Part shown: positions 9,601 through 18,093 of the stretch, one piece after another
Position numbering within the stretch: position 1 is the first letter of the stretch
Layout: each line of letters begins with the position of its first letter
Assembly: GCA_020849795.1 (NCBI GenBank)
Contig: JADZFR010000015.1
Coordinates: forward strand, 1-64,000
DNA length: 64,000 bases
DNA from: Planctomycetota bacterium
GTDB taxonomy: Bacteria; Planctomycetota; UBA8742; UBA2392
Reading direction: 5' to 3'
Program-made: the position numbers and the translations under genes
Notes under the pieces: generated by a model
The model's database searches: none
What the model saw: the letters and a program-made list of their open reading frames with translations, nothing else
Told to the model about the DNA's origin: nothing

Positions 9601-10825
9601 CTTCGACAATGACAACGACCTCGACATCCTGTTCACCCGCCCGGGCGCGCAGGACCAGGTTGCGTACAACGAACAGTGGCCGACGGCTGCGTTTTCGCAG
9701 TCCCAGTTCACCGTGCAGGAGTCTGCGGGCACGGCCACGATCACCGTCACGCTTTCCAGCTCGCCGATTCAGGCCGTGACCGTGAACTGGGCGGCAACGG
9801 CGGGCACCGCGGGGGCGGCCGACTTCAACGCCAACAACGGCACGCTGACGTTCAACCCGGGCCAGACCAGCCGCACGTTCAACGTCACGATCCTGAACGA
9901 CACGTTGGACGAGACTGACGAGACCATTGTCCTGACACTCAGTAACCCGACCGCCGCGCTGCTGGCCACCGGTGCAACAGCCACACTGTCGATCCTGGAC
10001 GATGACGGCGAGCCCACCGTGCGCTTCAACACTGCGACGCAGACTGTCGCGGAGGGCAGCAACATCCAGGTGACGGTAGAACTCAGCAACGCCAGCGGGT
10101 ACACCGTGACCGTGGCCTACGCCACGACTGACGGTACAGCCACTTCACCGTTGGACTACACCAGCAATGCCGGCACGCTGACCATTCCGGCTGGCCAGTT
10201 GACGGCGACTTTCACGCTGGTGACGGCGGCAGACAACATCCATGAAACCGACCACAGCCTGTCGATTGCGCTGAGCAACCCGGCCAACGCGCAGCTCGGG
10301 GCGCTGGCGACGACGACCGTGACGATCGTGGACGACGATGCGGTGCCCACGGTGGCAATCACACCGGTAGCCACCACGGTGGGTGAAGACGGAGGCACGG
10401 TCACGCTGACGGTCAACCTTTCGAATCCAAGCGCGTTCGCGGCAAGCGTGGACTACGCCACCATCAACGTCAGCGCGGACGGCGCCAGCGACTTTACCGC
10501 GACCAGCGGCACGCTGGCGTTTGCGCCCGGGCAGGTGTCGAAGACCATCACGGTCAGCATTCACGACGACACCCTGAACGAGATTGACGAGACGTTCCAG
10601 GTTGCACTTAGCAACCCGGTGAACTGTGTACTGGGCACCGACGTCACGTCGGTGGTCACGATCACCGCAGACCCTGACGACGTCTTCATGCCCGTGGCCG
10701 GTGGCGGCACGGGCGGCGGCGGCGGTGGCGGCTGCCGTGTGGAAACAGGGGGCCCGGTCGGCCTCGTGGGCATGTTGATACTGCTGGCGGGCATTGCCGT
10801 GTACCGCCGCAGGCGCATCGCGTAA
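6680..10825 (+). CDS. Giant secreted surface protein: two FG-GAP propellers, three Calx-beta domains, C-terminal sorting signal
   Basis: This is a 1381-residue exported protein. Its parts in order: a signal peptide (1-34) ending TTVLA; an Ig-like/Big_5-type domain (about 45-125); seven Ca-binding FG-GAP/VCBS repeats (about 150-510), each with a DxNxDGxxD loop; a second Ig-like domain (about 553-640); seven more repeats (about 680-985); three Calx-beta domains (about 1000-1112, 1113-1222, 1223-1335), each ending in an acidic DDD-type turn; and a tail with GGGGGGGC, a hydrophobic stretch and RRRR. The start at 6680 has GGAGG six bases upstream (6669-6673), whereas the open frame's earlier start at 6590 has none. 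Seven repeats per block fits two complete seven-bladed propellers. It probably acts in adhesion or in Ca-dependent surface architecture. Confidence 0.88.
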   Translation: MSAIKIRTKAGLLRRLLRLGAVAAVVLLSATTVLATLQRTSPAGGAHHVKRGAAISAEFSSAVSNADSTNFFVRGRHSGLHTGTYSGNGSARLTFQSNQPFRGGERVDVTMTTGISGLNQQKQFSFLARANRSTGTVENDILGSVWVDASIGYALPGRLTAGYSGYYYGSACGDINGDGRPDVAVGGAFSPSGVHVWLTPSNLSNWNAMQGHRDFVASKITLTPSTNGTVYGVEIGDINADGYGDVLLSLENGSDNRPELFTWNPQTSAFNSPVKFGTNTGHTGIRTADLNSDGLLDVVCVCHANYYCLNNGQGGFNASVAFTGSGSWGSDVAFADFDNDGDLDVVFVHGSGTVNPNDMVFYNNGTGGFPTSATLGTATVSLGVATGDFNGDGAVDIAVSTYSDGVRLYLNNGAGQFSTSSTAFTIMNTATPPAAVAIGALAAGDLDGDGDLDMALGAGDAGSTGQSKLIFNNGDGTFTTSADLGPANGGGTWGPDIQLVDLDGDGDLDVFWGHWSRGPAYLLNGARMYDDSNDTWTYEHTGFDPSLTGTSPTAHSVSVARTANVAASFNRSMLGASASTVSARGSLRGAIAGSYLGNGTSTLTLNPTLDFKPGEVIELSVRGLNSQDSITDYTTSTVSHTTNQPLVRGEVVRFRAAASAGPLEFSHKVQDLQAATLNTNASVTGDLNGDGTLEVVLGVGNGRDRWFTVGNATGNDVSTSSLDTRALALGDMDNDGDLDLVIGVHGAANVIHPWTGSGFGSATTFGSATDNTHAVALGDLNADGWLDIVCANNGQQNGIYLNNQAGGFTVVSFGAATDNSVAVALADVDRDGDLDIMIGNSGQADVVYLNDGRGAVNGRRSIAGGGNDTRAVAADDLNGDGYPDIVCAYHGGVDNLFLNNGAGDFASNYPLTTAATDSRALTLGDMDGDGDLDVMVGYAAAQGQLLLNNGAGSFTAGASFGPTAGNTSSLLAADFDNDNDLDILFTRPGAQDQVAYNEQWPTAAFSQSQFTVQESAGTATITVTLSSSPIQAVTVNWAATAGTAGAADFNANNGTLTFNPGQTSRTFNVTILNDTLDETDETIVLTLSNPTAALLATGATATLSILDDDGEPTVRFNTATQTVAEGSNIQVTVELSNASGYTVTVAYATTDGTATSPLDYTSNAGTLTIPAGQLTATFTLVTAADNIHETDHSLSIALSNPANAQLGALATTTVTIVDDDAVPTVAITPVATTVGEDGGTVTLTVNLSNPSAFAASVDYATINVSADGASDFTATSGTLAFAPGQVSKTITVSIHDDTLNEIDETFQVALSNPVNCVLGTDVTSVVTITADPDDVFMPVAGGGTGGGGGGGCRVETGGPVGLVGMLILLAGIAVYRRRRIA

Positions 10826-10849
10826 AGCAACCGGGATGCAGCCCACAAC

Positions 10850-10872
10850 GGGGGCGCCATGTTGGCGCCCCC
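10850..10872 (+). terminator. Perfect 10-bp stem-loop after the FG-GAP gene
   Basis: GGGGGCGCCA (10850-10859) pairs exactly with TGGCGCCCCC (10863-10872) around a 3-base loop. It starts 24 bases after the stop codon. Only a weak T-run follows (GATTTG), so it may end transcription or protect the mRNA 3' end. Confidence 0.65.
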
Positions 10873-10940
10873 GCCTGATTTGTGACGCGCTGCGCGGGTG
10901 CAGCCTTGGCATAGCGTCGATCTCGCGATAAACCTTGGCC

Positions 10941-11363
10941 ATGGCCGGTACGACACCCAAAGTGAAGGCTTTCCTGATCTGCGACCAGGTGATTCGCAGC
11001 ACGGATGGCAAGTATTCGATCATCGGGATCTTCCGGCGTGTTCATGCGCCGCAGTTTCCGGTGTTTCACGCCCGCTTTGGCGTCTACGTCATGCTGGGCG
11101 AAATGAACGGGGCCTACGACCTGACCATCGAGTTCACCGACCCGGTCGAGGGCGCGACGCTGGGCAAGGCCGAACTGCGCGGCTTGAAGCACAGCAAGCC
11201 GCTGGAAGACTTTGAGACGGGCATCAACCTGCCGGGCTTGCAGTTCCCCAAAGAGGGGACATTTGAGATTCATCTGTCGGCCAATGGTGACCTGCTGCAC
11301 GTGGACACATTGCAGGCCATCAAGGTAGACGCGCCACCTGGGCCTCCGCCCGAGGCGACCTGA
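10941..11363 (+). CDS. DUF6941-like conserved protein
   Basis: This 140-residue cytoplasmic protein of probable beta-sandwich fold begins MAGTTPKVKAFLICDQVI, followed by TDGKYSIIGIFRRV. That opening matches the conserved hypothetical DUF6941 group as I recall it (medium certainty). It has no signal peptide, membrane span or catalytic motif. It lies just before the 2-oxoacid oxidoreductase genes, but a 130-bp gap separates them and no functional link is evident. The ATG at 10941 is preferred over the TTG at 10935. A GATAAA hexamer ends eight bases upstream of it. Confidence 0.7.
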   Translation: MAGTTPKVKAFLICDQVIRSTDGKYSIIGIFRRVHAPQFPVFHARFGVYVMLGEMNGAYDLTIEFTDPVEGATLGKAELRGLKHSKPLEDFETGINLPGLQFPKEGTFEIHLSANGDLLHVDTLQAIKVDAPPGPPPEAT

Positions 11364-11493
11364 AGCACGCCAACCCCTTTGTCCAATGGGTTTCCACAGT
11401 CTGCGTCCCGTTGCGGCGGTCGATGTGCGTTCTATAACCGGCGTTTCACAGATGGGCGCGGCCGAGGCCGCGCGCGCAAGGAGATGTATCACC

Positions 11494-13311
11494 ATGGCCA
11501 CCGCACAGGCCGCAGAGCCCCAAACCCGGACCATCGTCAACGACCTGGTACTTCATGTCGCGACTGCAAACGGCAGCGGCAGCCAGACCAGCAACATGGT
11601 GCTGCTGCGCAGCCTGTTCCAGATGGGCATCCCGATCAGCGGCAAGAACCTGTTCCCGAGCAACATTCAGGGTCTGCCGACCTGGTTCACGATTCGTGCC
11701 AACAAAGACGGCTGGATCGCGCGCAAGCAGGACGCCGACATTGTCGTGTGCATGAACCCTGACACCAGCGACGAGGACGTTGAGACTGCCCGCAAGGGCG
11801 CCATCCTGATCTACGAAGAAACGCTGAACCTTTCCGACAAGCGCCCGGATTGCATCCACTACGCCGTGCCGTTCAAGAAGCTGATTGCCGAGGCGTGCCC
11901 CGACGTGCGCTTGCGCAAGCTGGTGATCAACATGCTGTACGTGGGCGTGTGCGCCCAGCTTTTCAACTTCGACATGGAAGAAGTGCGCAAAGCGATTTCA
12001 ACGCAGCTTGCCGGCAAGCAGAAGGCGATTGACCTGAACGTGCCGGCTGTCGAGTTCGGATACAAGTGGGCCGCCGAGAACCTCAAGAAGACTGACCCGT
12101 ACCGCGTTGAGCGCATGGACGCGAACAGGGGCAAGATCATCATTGAAGGCAACGCCGCGACGGCGCTGGGCCTGATGTTCGGAGGCGTGTCGGTCGTGAC
12201 CTGGTACCCGATCACGCCAAGCAGCAGCCTGTGCGAGTACCTGGACGAATACCTGAACAAATACCGCATCAAGGACGGCAAACGCACGTTTGCCGTGGTG
12301 CAGGCCGAAGACGAGATTGCCGCCGTCGGCATGCTGGCCGGCGCAGGCTGGGCGGGTGCTCGCGCGTTTACCAGCACCAGCGGCCCGGGCATCAGCCTGA
12401 TGAACGAGATCATCGGCTTGGCCTATTTTGCCGAGATTCCGTTCGTGATCTGCAATGTGGCGCGCACCGGCCCCAGCACCGGCCTGCCGACGCGCACGAT
12501 GCAGGGCGACCTGATCAGCCTGTTTTACGCGAGCCACGGCGACACCAAGCACATCGTGGTCATCCCAAGCACGCCCAAGGAAGCCTTTGAGATGGGCGGC
12601 GAGGCATTGAACCTGGCCGAGGAATTCCAGACGCCAGTGTTCATCCTCAGCGACCTTGACCTGGGCATGAACTATTGGATGAGCGACCGCTTTAAATACC
12701 CGACCGAGCCGTTCCGGCGCGGCAAGGTGCTGAACAAGGAAGCGCTGGACAAGTTGAACGGCCAGTGGGGGCGCTATCGCGACGTTGACGGCGATGGCAT
12801 TGCCTACCGCACCTATCCCGGTACTGACCACCCCAAAGCCGCTTACTTCACCCGCGGCACCGGCCACACTCCGGACGCGGCCTACAGCGAAAAGCCCGAG
12901 CACTGGAAGTCGAACATGGACCGGCTGGCCCGCAAGTTCGAGACAGCCAAGACCCGCGTGCCCAAGCCCGAGATTCACAGCAACGGCCACGCGGCCGGGT
13001 TGATCTACTTTGGCACCACCACGGAGGCGGTTCGCGAGGCGCTTGATGCACTGGACCGCCAGCACGGCCTGAAACTCGACCTGTGCCGCCTGCGCGCCTT
13101 TCCGTTTACGCAGGAAGTTGAAGACTTCCTGCACAGCCATGAACGCGTCTATGTCGTCGAACTCAATCGCGACGGCCAGATGCGGATGACCTTGAACGCC
13201 GAGCTGCCAAGGTTCGCGGGCAAGTTGCGCAGCGTGCTGCACTATGACGGCATGCCGCTGACAGCCGACAATGTCGTGCAACAGGTCGTGTCGATGGAGC
13301 GCGAGAAGTAA
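11494..13311 (+). CDS. korA: 2-oxoacid:ferredoxin oxidoreductase, fused gamma-alpha subunit
   Basis: This is a 605-residue subunit of a CoA-dependent oxidoreductase that converts a 2-oxoacid such as 2-oxoglutarate to acyl-CoA and reduces ferredoxin. Residues 1-200 form the gamma domain (NGSGSQTSNMVLLRSL start). The alpha/pyrimidine-binding domain follows, with VTWYPITPSSSL at about 230-241 and AEDEIAAVGMLAGAGWAG. The ATG at 11494 is preceded by AAGGAG (11478-11483) and is chosen over an upstream in-frame ATG at 11386 that would add a low-complexity Arg/Ala leader. The beta-subunit gene starts 56 bp after the stop. The substrate cannot be fixed from sequence alone; 2-oxoglutarate is the commonest for this fused architecture. 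No ferredoxin gene is adjacent. Confidence 0.9.
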   Translation: MATAQAAEPQTRTIVNDLVLHVATANGSGSQTSNMVLLRSLFQMGIPISGKNLFPSNIQGLPTWFTIRANKDGWIARKQDADIVVCMNPDTSDEDVETARKGAILIYEETLNLSDKRPDCIHYAVPFKKLIAEACPDVRLRKLVINMLYVGVCAQLFNFDMEEVRKAISTQLAGKQKAIDLNVPAVEFGYKWAAENLKKTDPYRVERMDANRGKIIIEGNAATALGLMFGGVSVVTWYPITPSSSLCEYLDEYLNKYRIKDGKRTFAVVQAEDEIAAVGMLAGAGWAGARAFTSTSGPGISLMNEIIGLAYFAEIPFVICNVARTGPSTGLPTRTMQGDLISLFYASHGDTKHIVVIPSTPKEAFEMGGEALNLAEEFQTPVFILSDLDLGMNYWMSDRFKYPTEPFRRGKVLNKEALDKLNGQWGRYRDVDGDGIAYRTYPGTDHPKAAYFTRGTGHTPDAAYSEKPEHWKSNMDRLARKFETAKTRVPKPEIHSNGHAAGLIYFGTTTEAVREALDALDRQHGLKLDLCRLRAFPFTQEVEDFLHSHERVYVVELNRDGQMRMTLNAELPRFAGKLRSVLHYDGMPLTADNVVQQVVSMEREK

Positions 13312-13367
13312 ACAACGGGAAGTTGCCCGGGCCACAGTACAGGCATTGTCCCGCAGGAGATGAAGCG

Positions 13368-14405
13368 ATGGCAGGAACTGCAGAAGCACCCTCAACCAAC
13401 AAGGCCGGCCTGCAAAAGAAAGACTATGCAGGCAGCAAGAGCACGCTGTGCATCGGCTGCGGCCACGACCTGATCACCGCGCGCATCATTGATGCGGCGT
13501 TTGATAACAGCATCAAGCCCGAGAACCTGGTCAAGCTTTCGGGCATCGGGTGCAGCAGCAAGACGCCGGCATATTTCGTCAGCCGCAGTTTCAGCTTCAA
13601 CAGCGTGCACGGCCGCATGCCCAGCATTGCCACGGGCACGGCACTGGCCAACCGCAACCTGAAGATGATTGGCGTTTCCGGCGACGGCGACACCGCCAAT
13701 ATCGGCATGGGCCAGTTCGTGCACGTCATGCGTCGCAACCTGAACATGGTGTACATCGTCGAGAACAACGGCGTGTACGGCTTGACCAAGGGCCAGTTCA
13801 GCGCGACCGCCGACAAGGGCAGCAAACTCAAACACGGCCAGGTCAACCACATGCACGCGATTGACCTGTGCGCGCTGGCTGTCGAACTGGGTTGCGGCTT
13901 TGTGGCACGCCTGTTTGCCGGCAACACCAAGATGATGAAGCAGGTGCTGCAAGCCGCGCTGGCGTACAAGGGCACTGCGTTACTCGACATCATCAGCCCG
14001 TGCGTTACGTTCAATAACCACGAGGGCAGCACCAAGTCTTTCCCGTGGATGAAAAGCAACGAACTGGCCATGCAGGACATCGGCTTTGTGCCGGCCTATG
14101 ACCCGCACTATGAAGAGATGGACCACGGCGATGAACGCGTGATCAAGCTTGGCGACGGCAGCAAGATCACCATCAAGGCGCTGGACAAGGACTACGACCC
14201 GAGCAGCCGCTCAGGCGCACTGCAACTGCTGGCGCAGCACCATGAAAGCGGCAAGGTTCCGACCGGCGTCATCTATCTGGCAGGCGAGACGCCGCGGTTC
14301 GTGGACCACCTTGGGATGGTGGACGTGCCACTGAGTTCACTGAAAGAAGATGTGCTGCGGCCGGCGAAGTCTGTGCTCGACGAAGTCATGGACAGCCTGG
14401 CCTAG
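13368..14405 (+). CDS. korB: 2-oxoacid:ferredoxin oxidoreductase, beta (TPP-binding) subunit
   Basis: This 345-residue thiamine-diphosphate and Fe-S binding subunit partners the preceding gene. CIGCGH near residue 30 is the conserved beta-subunit cysteine motif. GDGDTANIG followed by VENNGVYGLTKGQ is the TPP/Mg site. The start at 13368 has AGGAGA seven bases upstream. Together the two genes give a complete heterodimeric enzyme of the KorAB type. With the citrate synthase at 54 kb it would serve a ferredoxin-linked TCA route. The direction of flux cannot be told from sequence. The gene converges on the TPR gene. Confidence 0.92.
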   Translation: MAGTAEAPSTNKAGLQKKDYAGSKSTLCIGCGHDLITARIIDAAFDNSIKPENLVKLSGIGCSSKTPAYFVSRSFSFNSVHGRMPSIATGTALANRNLKMIGVSGDGDTANIGMGQFVHVMRRNLNMVYIVENNGVYGLTKGQFSATADKGSKLKHGQVNHMHAIDLCALAVELGCGFVARLFAGNTKMMKQVLQAALAYKGTALLDIISPCVTFNNHEGSTKSFPWMKSNELAMQDIGFVPAYDPHYEEMDHGDERVIKLGDGSKITIKALDKDYDPSSRSGALQLLAQHHESGKVPTGVIYLAGETPRFVDHLGMVDVPLSSLKEDVLRPAKSVLDEVMDSLA

Positions 14406-14416
14406 GCCAGCCGCCA

Positions 14417-15700
14417 TCACTCAACCGGGATTGCCGGGCTTCGTTCCGTGACTCCCTGGTCGGCTTCTTCAAGCAATTCGCCGACCACGACGTCGGCGTC
14501 AAACCGGATTTCGGCCTCGGGCGGTTCAAGCTCGCGCACAATGCGTCGCGCCTCTTTCAAGCTGCGTGCAACGACCCAATAGGTGCGCTGGTACTGGTGC
14601 GGCGTCGGTTCTTCGTCGTCGGAGCCGAATTCGGGGCCGGGCACTCGCGCACTCAGCGTTAGCTCGTACCGATGCGCGCCGCGCAACCGTTTGATGTCGT
14701 GGAAGCGAAGCTCGGCCAGACTCTCGGGGCTGGGGTCCTTGGCCTGGCGCACCTGCTCAATCAGCTTGTTGCGTGCCTGCAGCGTACGGCCTAACGCGCG
14801 CAGGCAAGCCGCTTCGTTGGCGGTGACGATGTCGATGAAGTCGGCTTTGTGTTCGGACCTTCCGGCACGTTGCAGTGCCTGGCGCATCCGGCGCGCGGTA
14901 TGCAGGGCCGCGTCGTATGCACCCATCTGGCGCAGGCAGAATGCCTGGTGCGCCAGCAGTTCAAACCCGTCGGGGTTGATGCGCAGCCCCTGTTTGCAGC
15001 GGCGGGCCGCCTTGGCGTACTCGCCCTGCGTGGCCAGCACGCGCGCCCAGTTGTAATGCGCCTCGGCACACTGGGGGTCAAGCGCCAGTGCCTCTTGAAA
15101 GCAGGCGATGGCCTGACTGCTGCGATTGTCAAGCGCATGGGCGCAGCCCAGTCCGACCACGTTGCGTGCATTGGCGGGCTCAATGGCCAGCGCACGCTGC
15201 ATCCATCTTCGGGCGCCGAGGGCGCGGTTCATTTGCAGAAAGCACGCGCCGGCCATGTATGCGGCATCACTGCCGGCCCGCCGCTTGTAGCTCTCGCGAA
15301 ACTTGCGCAGCGCCCGCAAGACATAGCCGTGCTTCATCAGCACCTGGCCATAGTTGTAAAGAATGTGCGACGACTGCTCCGGGCCCGCCACACCCAGTGC
15401 CCGCTTGTATTTCTCAATCGCACCGCGCGCGTCACCCAGATTTGCAAGAACATTGCCCCACGCGTCGAGCGCCGGGAAGAAGCGCTGGTCAAGCCGAATG
15501 CATGTCTGGAACCGATGGGCCGCCTCAAGCGGGTCGCCGCGCCGGGCAAGCACCAGCCCCCAAAGGTAATTGGCCTCAACGTGAAGCGCCGGTTCAAGCC
15601 GCTCAAGGTCAAGCAACTCAAGCAGCATCTGCGCGCGGGGCAGGTCGCCCTCACGGTAAAGATTCAGCGCGTTGCGAAGTTTGTCGGCTTCGTCCTTCAC
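14417..15700 (-). CDS. TPR-repeat protein
   Basis: This is a 427-residue cytoplasmic protein with no signal peptide. TPR units cover most of residues 1-320, with consensus positions such as ALALDPQCAEAHYNWARVL and GEYAKAARRCKQGL. Residues 330-427 form a different, acidic C-terminal domain containing the YWVVARSLKEARRIVRELE stretch. The start is a GTG at 15700 with no Shine-Dalgarno sequence. A TACGCT hexamer ends six bases upstream, consistent with a leaderless transcript. The role is unknown, probably as a protein-interaction scaffold. It is the last gene of a minus-strand group that includes the lipoprotein and the serpin. Confidence 0.8.
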   Translation of the reverse strand: MKDEADKLRNALNLYREGDLPRAQMLLELLDLERLEPALHVEANYLWGLVLARRGDPLEAAHRFQTCIRLDQRFFPALDAWGNVLANLGDARGAIEKYKRALGVAGPEQSSHILYNYGQVLMKHGYVLRALRKFRESYKRRAGSDAAYMAGACFLQMNRALGARRWMQRALAIEPANARNVVGLGCAHALDNRSSQAIACFQEALALDPQCAEAHYNWARVLATQGEYAKAARRCKQGLRINPDGFELLAHQAFCLRQMGAYDAALHTARRMRQALQRAGRSEHKADFIDIVTANEAACLRALGRTLQARNKLIEQVRQAKDPSPESLAELRFHDIKRLRGAHRYELTLSARVPGPEFGSDDEEPTPHQYQRTYWVVARSLKEARRIVRELEPPEAEIRFDADVVVGELLEEADQGVTERSPAIPVE

Positions 15701-15706
15701 GCCCTA

Positions 15707-15712
15707 AGCGTA
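15707..15712 (-). promoter_or_regulatory. -10-like hexamer TACGCT, six bases before GTG start
   Basis: On the minus strand TACGCT is followed by six bases and the GTG at 15700. This matches the spacing seen at several other genes here and would place the transcript start on or next to the start codon. Confidence 0.35.
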
Positions 15713-15747
15713 GCACACGGAATCTGCAGGCGGAAACGCCAGCCGGC

Positions 15748-18093
15748 TCAGGGCACGACATTCGTGTTGGCAGCGGGCGACGTTTGCACAGACGCTACGC
15801 CGGTGGCGGCGTCAGTGGCGCGGGCCGTAAAGCTTGCGGTCAGGACGCCGGTGCGCCCGGCTTCGGTGCGGATGGTCAGCACGAGCGACGCGGTATCGGC
15901 GACCTGCGTCAGCGTCAACGGCAACGCCAGCCCCCCCGTTGTGCCAAGGGTAAACGTCGTCGCGTACAAGCCGCTTTCGGCAAAGGTCTGAAAGAACGAG
16001 TCGGCCAGGTGCAGCTCAGTGGTCTCGCCGTCAAACGTGATGGTGACGTCAATGCTGTCGATGCGCAACGTGCGCATGCTCGCCCCGGAAAGTGGCGAAG
16101 CCGCAAGATCCATCGCCAGGTCAAACGAATCACCGGCGGTAACACTGACGGGCAGTGTCGGCGCGACCAGCGGGTCTAGCACCGCCGTCGCGGCGGGGTC
16201 CACCGGGGCAAGCTCGACGGTGCGGTTGAAACCGACCACGTCCGACGTGCTGACGAAGGGGTTTCCTGCACCCTGACTTTGGCCCTCAAGCACGGGCGTG
16301 AACTTCACGGGTGCGCCGGCAGCCAGTGTAGTGCCCAGCGCGGTGTCGAGAAACACGAACCGGTAGTCCAGGCGTGCCACGCCGCCAGGATTCAGCGTGG
16401 CGATCAAGGGCAGCGGGTTGCTGAAAATCAACGATGTCCCGGGGGCGGGGGCGCCGGTGAACACTTCCGGAACCACGGACACGCCGAGTTGACTGAACGC
16501 GCTGAGCGTGAAGTTCAACGCGACGTTGTCGATGGCATCCGGGCCGGGGTTGGCGACTCGCACCCGCAACTCGTACACGTCATCCACGCCCGGATTCAGC
16601 GCGTCGGGGTCCGTGGCCGCCGGGTAGACGTTGTTGCCGGCATCCACGGGTTCGAGTGCGCCGGATGCATTGACCCGGCCAATCTCGACATGCACCAGCA
16701 GCGGTTCGGTCCGGTTGGTCATGCGCGCATCGCGGGTGACGACATGCTCGATCGAGCGCTTGTTGCTGTCGATTTCGGGCACGTTGCGCAGGATCAACCG
16801 CAGCACCCGGAAGTTCGCATTGGTCGGCACTTTGAGGTCAGGGTGCACGGTCTTGGTAGTTACCGCAAAGTCCGGAATCCGGACGCGCAGTTCGGTGTCG
16901 CTGTGATACGTGAACTCGCCATCGACGCCGACCGAATCGCGAAACACCACGAAGTCGGTGTCAAAGTCATCTCCATTGCGAAACAGCAACTTGTCGGTGC
17001 GCCGAAAACCCTGGCCGCGAATGGTCATCTCGACGTTGCCCGAGTACGGGAAGTTGGAGACGTCAAAGCGCTCAATGCGGGTGGGTCGCAGTGAACCTGT
17101 CGCCGAGTCCTGCATAGCCAGAATCTCGGGCACGCTGGGATCAAACTTGCCTTCTTTGCCCGCCCCGGCGTAGCCCTGTTCGGCTGCGCTCAGGGGCACC
17201 GTGGCGATCCAGCGAAACAACAGCGACGCGCCGTCGGTGTCGCGACCCACCACGGATGGCACCCCGTTCAAAAAGGTCTCGGGCACGCCGAAGTAACTGC
17301 CATCCAGCGCGCCATCCTGCGCGTCGCGAAACAGCGCCTCGTAAAAGTCCAGGGCAGAGTCGGCAGGGGCCGCCGTCGTCAGCACAAACTCGTTGGCGGC
17401 CTTGGCAAGTTGCAGGCATGCGTAGGTGTACGAAGTCGAACGGCTGTTCTCTTCAAGGTAGAAGTACTTTGGTTCTTCAAACATCGGCCCGTCGGGCGGC
17501 GCCGGGTTTTCCGCGCACGGCAATGACTTGATCCCGAAATTGGCCGCAGTGGCGTTGAACACCGCGTTGACGTTGTTGCGGTCGAAACGCAGGTTTACGT
17601 GGCCGACCTGCTCGGTGGGTTGGCGCATCAGGCTGTGGAACGCAACCGTGGTGATCGGGTTGACCGAGACAATATCTTCACCGCCAAGCCACTCGTTCAG
17701 CATGCCGACCCATGGCTGACGGGGGGCGTCGAAGGCGACGTCGGGCGTGCCGGCTGCCCCGAAATCGCGGTACATCGCCGACGGGCCGGGACGCGCGACA
17801 ATGATCAGCGGTCGGCCCAGGTACCTTTCCTTGAGCTTGATCGAAAACTTGCCAGCCGCGTTGGTGCGCCCCGTGGCGATCAAGCCGTCGGTGGCGTCAA
17901 GGCCGGTGAAGTGCAAGGCGTTGTAGACCTCAACCCGGCAGTCAGAAATGGCCGGAAACCCGACATGGCCCTTGATGCCGCCGAATGCATCGCGATTCAC
18001 TTCGTCGCAGCCCGAAAGCGCGACCACCGCCAACAGCAGCGCAGGGAGGCCAACCCGGAACACGGGCAGCGAAGAGCGGACATATGCAGTCAT
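15748..18093 (-). CDS. Large lipoprotein with TIG-like and CARDB-like beta domains
   Basis: This is a 781-residue exported lipoprotein. The signal peptide ends in a lipobox VALSGC (Cys about 29). After it comes a carboxypeptidase-regulatory-like sandwich (GGIKGHVGFPAISDCRVEVY). An IPT/TIG-like segment follows in the middle (GNVEMTIRGQGFRRTDKLLF), then CARDB-like modules such as YELRVRVANPGPDAIDNVAL. The tail is Ala/Thr-rich. No catalytic motif is seen. The ATG at 18093 overlaps the TGA of the preceding zinc-ribbon gene (ATGA), so translation is coupled. An ATG two codons upstream (18099) is possible but gives a longer overlap. Confidence 0.75.
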   Translation of the reverse strand: MTAYVRSSLPVFRVGLPALLLAVVALSGCDEVNRDAFGGIKGHVGFPAISDCRVEVYNALHFTGLDATDGLIATGRTNAAGKFSIKLKERYLGRPLIIVARPGPSAMYRDFGAAGTPDVAFDAPRQPWVGMLNEWLGGEDIVSVNPITTVAFHSLMRQPTEQVGHVNLRFDRNNVNAVFNATAANFGIKSLPCAENPAPPDGPMFEEPKYFYLEENSRSTSYTYACLQLAKAANEFVLTTAAPADSALDFYEALFRDAQDGALDGSYFGVPETFLNGVPSVVGRDTDGASLLFRWIATVPLSAAEQGYAGAGKEGKFDPSVPEILAMQDSATGSLRPTRIERFDVSNFPYSGNVEMTIRGQGFRRTDKLLFRNGDDFDTDFVVFRDSVGVDGEFTYHSDTELRVRIPDFAVTTKTVHPDLKVPTNANFRVLRLILRNVPEIDSNKRSIEHVVTRDARMTNRTEPLLVHVEIGRVNASGALEPVDAGNNVYPAATDPDALNPGVDDVYELRVRVANPGPDAIDNVALNFTLSAFSQLGVSVVPEVFTGAPAPGTSLIFSNPLPLIATLNPGGVARLDYRFVFLDTALGTTLAAGAPVKFTPVLEGQSQGAGNPFVSTSDVVGFNRTVELAPVDPAATAVLDPLVAPTLPVSVTAGDSFDLAMDLAASPLSGASMRTLRIDSIDVTITFDGETTELHLADSFFQTFAESGLYATTFTLGTTGGLALPLTLTQVADTASLVLTIRTEAGRTGVLTASFTARATDAATGVASVQTSPAANTNVVP

